Assembly: GCA_964579765.1 (NCBI GenBank) | Contig: CAZOIK010000493.1 | Location: 1-5,616 of the forward strand | Reading direction: 5' to 3' | DNA from: DATNBT01 sp964579765 | Lineage (GTDB): Bacteria > Acidobacteriota > Vicinamibacteria > Vicinamibacterales > CAVVIG01 | DNA: 5,616 bases | Part shown: positions 5,241-5,616 of the stretch, piece after piece | Numbering within the stretch: position 1 is the first letter of the stretch | How the letters are laid out: each line of letters begins with the position of its first letter | The notes under the pieces: model-generated | Database searches by the model: none | Told to the model about the DNA's origin: nothing | Seen by the model: only the letters and a program-made list of their open reading frames with translations | Program-made: the position numbers and the translations under genes

Positions 5241-5616
5241 ATGGGCGAAAAAGATCATTCGGATCAGCGGCTCGCCGGACGCGGCCAGCTGTCGTTCGTG
5301 CCGCTCGACGTGATTCGCCGCGTGCGGAGCGACAACGGCGCCGATCCCATCGTACGCGCAGCGCTTCTTGCCGACATCTGCCGGCTCAACACGCTCTACA
5401 TGATCATGAACGCTGGGTCGGGCCATATCGGCTCGAGCTTCAGCGCGATAGATCTGATCGCGTGGCTCTGGACCGATTACCTGCGCGAGCCGAACAGCCA
5501 CGCCGAGAGCGCCGACATCTATTTCTCGTCGAAAGGCCACGACGCGCCGGCGCTGTACGCGCTGCTCATCGCACTCGAGAAGCTCGACTTCAATCTGCTG
5601 CACAAGCTGCGGCGGC
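5241..5616 (+). CDS. Transketolase, N-terminal (thiamine diphosphate pyrophosphate-binding) part, truncated by the window
   Basis: 125 codons are present and the frame is open to the right edge. After a variable N-terminal stretch of about 40 residues comes LLADICRLNTLYMI (42-55), then the GSGHIGSSFSAIDL motif (59-72) with His62, equivalent to the transketolase GHPG histidine that contacts thiamine diphosphate. It is followed by DIYFSSKGHDAPALYALL (92-109), which holds the conserved SKGH. The GSGHIGSS form, in place of HSGHPGxP, is the one I associate with split transketolases, where a separate C-terminal subunit follows; whether the gene is split cannot be seen here. Transketolases move two-carbon ketol units between sugar phosphates. 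A copy in a glycan locus beside an SDR suggests synthesis of a special sugar, though a housekeeping or catabolic role is not excluded. The ATG at 5241 directly follows a TAG, 24 bp after the SDR stop; GGCGAG at 5231-5236 is a weak and close Shine-Dalgarno, so reinitiation is plausible. Confidence 0.88.
   Translation, partial: MGEKDHSDQRLAGRGQLSFVPLDVIRRVRSDNGADPIVRAALLADICRLNTLYMIMNAGSGHIGSSFSAIDLIAWLWTDYLREPNSHAESADIYFSSKGHDAPALYALLIALEKLDFNLLHKLRR

Noticed and set aside
4854..5603. Minus-strand open frame across the SDR-transketolase junction (249 codons)
   Set aside because: Antisense to two recognised enzymes and crosses the tandem repeat; the translation is Arg/His/Val-rich without motifs.

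Overview
The window reads as part of a cell-surface polysaccharide (O-antigen, capsule or exopolysaccharide) locus from a high-GC, Gram-negative-type bacterium. G/C-rich third codon positions, GTG starts and long antisense open frames all fit a high-GC genome. An acidobacterial (Vicinamibacteria-like) or similar environmental origin is a guess from overall style; no marker gene here fixes the taxon.

Layout. Positions 1-833 are on the minus strand: a class I SAM methyltransferase of the surface-glycan type (833 to 102), followed with a one-base stop/start overlap by the first 34 codons of an FAD-dependent oxidoreductase that runs off the left edge. A compact divergent region (834-900) separates this from a plus-strand operon: gmd (GDP-mannose 4,6-dehydratase, 901-1869, possibly from 886), a WbpA-type UDP-N-acetylglucosamine 6-dehydrogenase (1877-3193) and a Trm112-domain/methyltransferase fusion (3193-4161). 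The genes are separated by 7 bp and then overlap by one base. The 218-bp gap at 4162-4379 holds a near-consensus sigma70-type promoter and an array of three perfect GTTCA-N5-TGAAC palindromes, the first of which covers the stop codon of the preceding gene. It opens a second unit: an SDR oxidoreductase (4380-5216) and the N-terminal part of a transketolase (5241 to the right edge). Between these two genes lies a three-copy 12-bp tandem repeat in which every copy carries an in-frame TAG.

How the genes fit together. gmd feeds the 6-deoxyhexose branch (GDP-4-keto-6-deoxymannose, precursor of rhamnose, fucose, perosamine and similar sugars). The WbpA-like enzyme makes a UDP-HexNAc-uronic acid. The two methyltransferases probably modify sugars, lipid intermediates or chain ends. 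The SDR plus transketolase pair suggests synthesis or interconversion of another, possibly unusual, sugar under its own regulated promoter. No glycosyltransferase, polymerase, flippase or GDP-sugar reductase lies inside the window, so the rest of the locus must be outside it.

Most worth a second look: the three-operator array with its promoter, the triple in-frame stop repeat joining the SDR and transketolase genes, and the separately regulated SDR-transketolase module itself.
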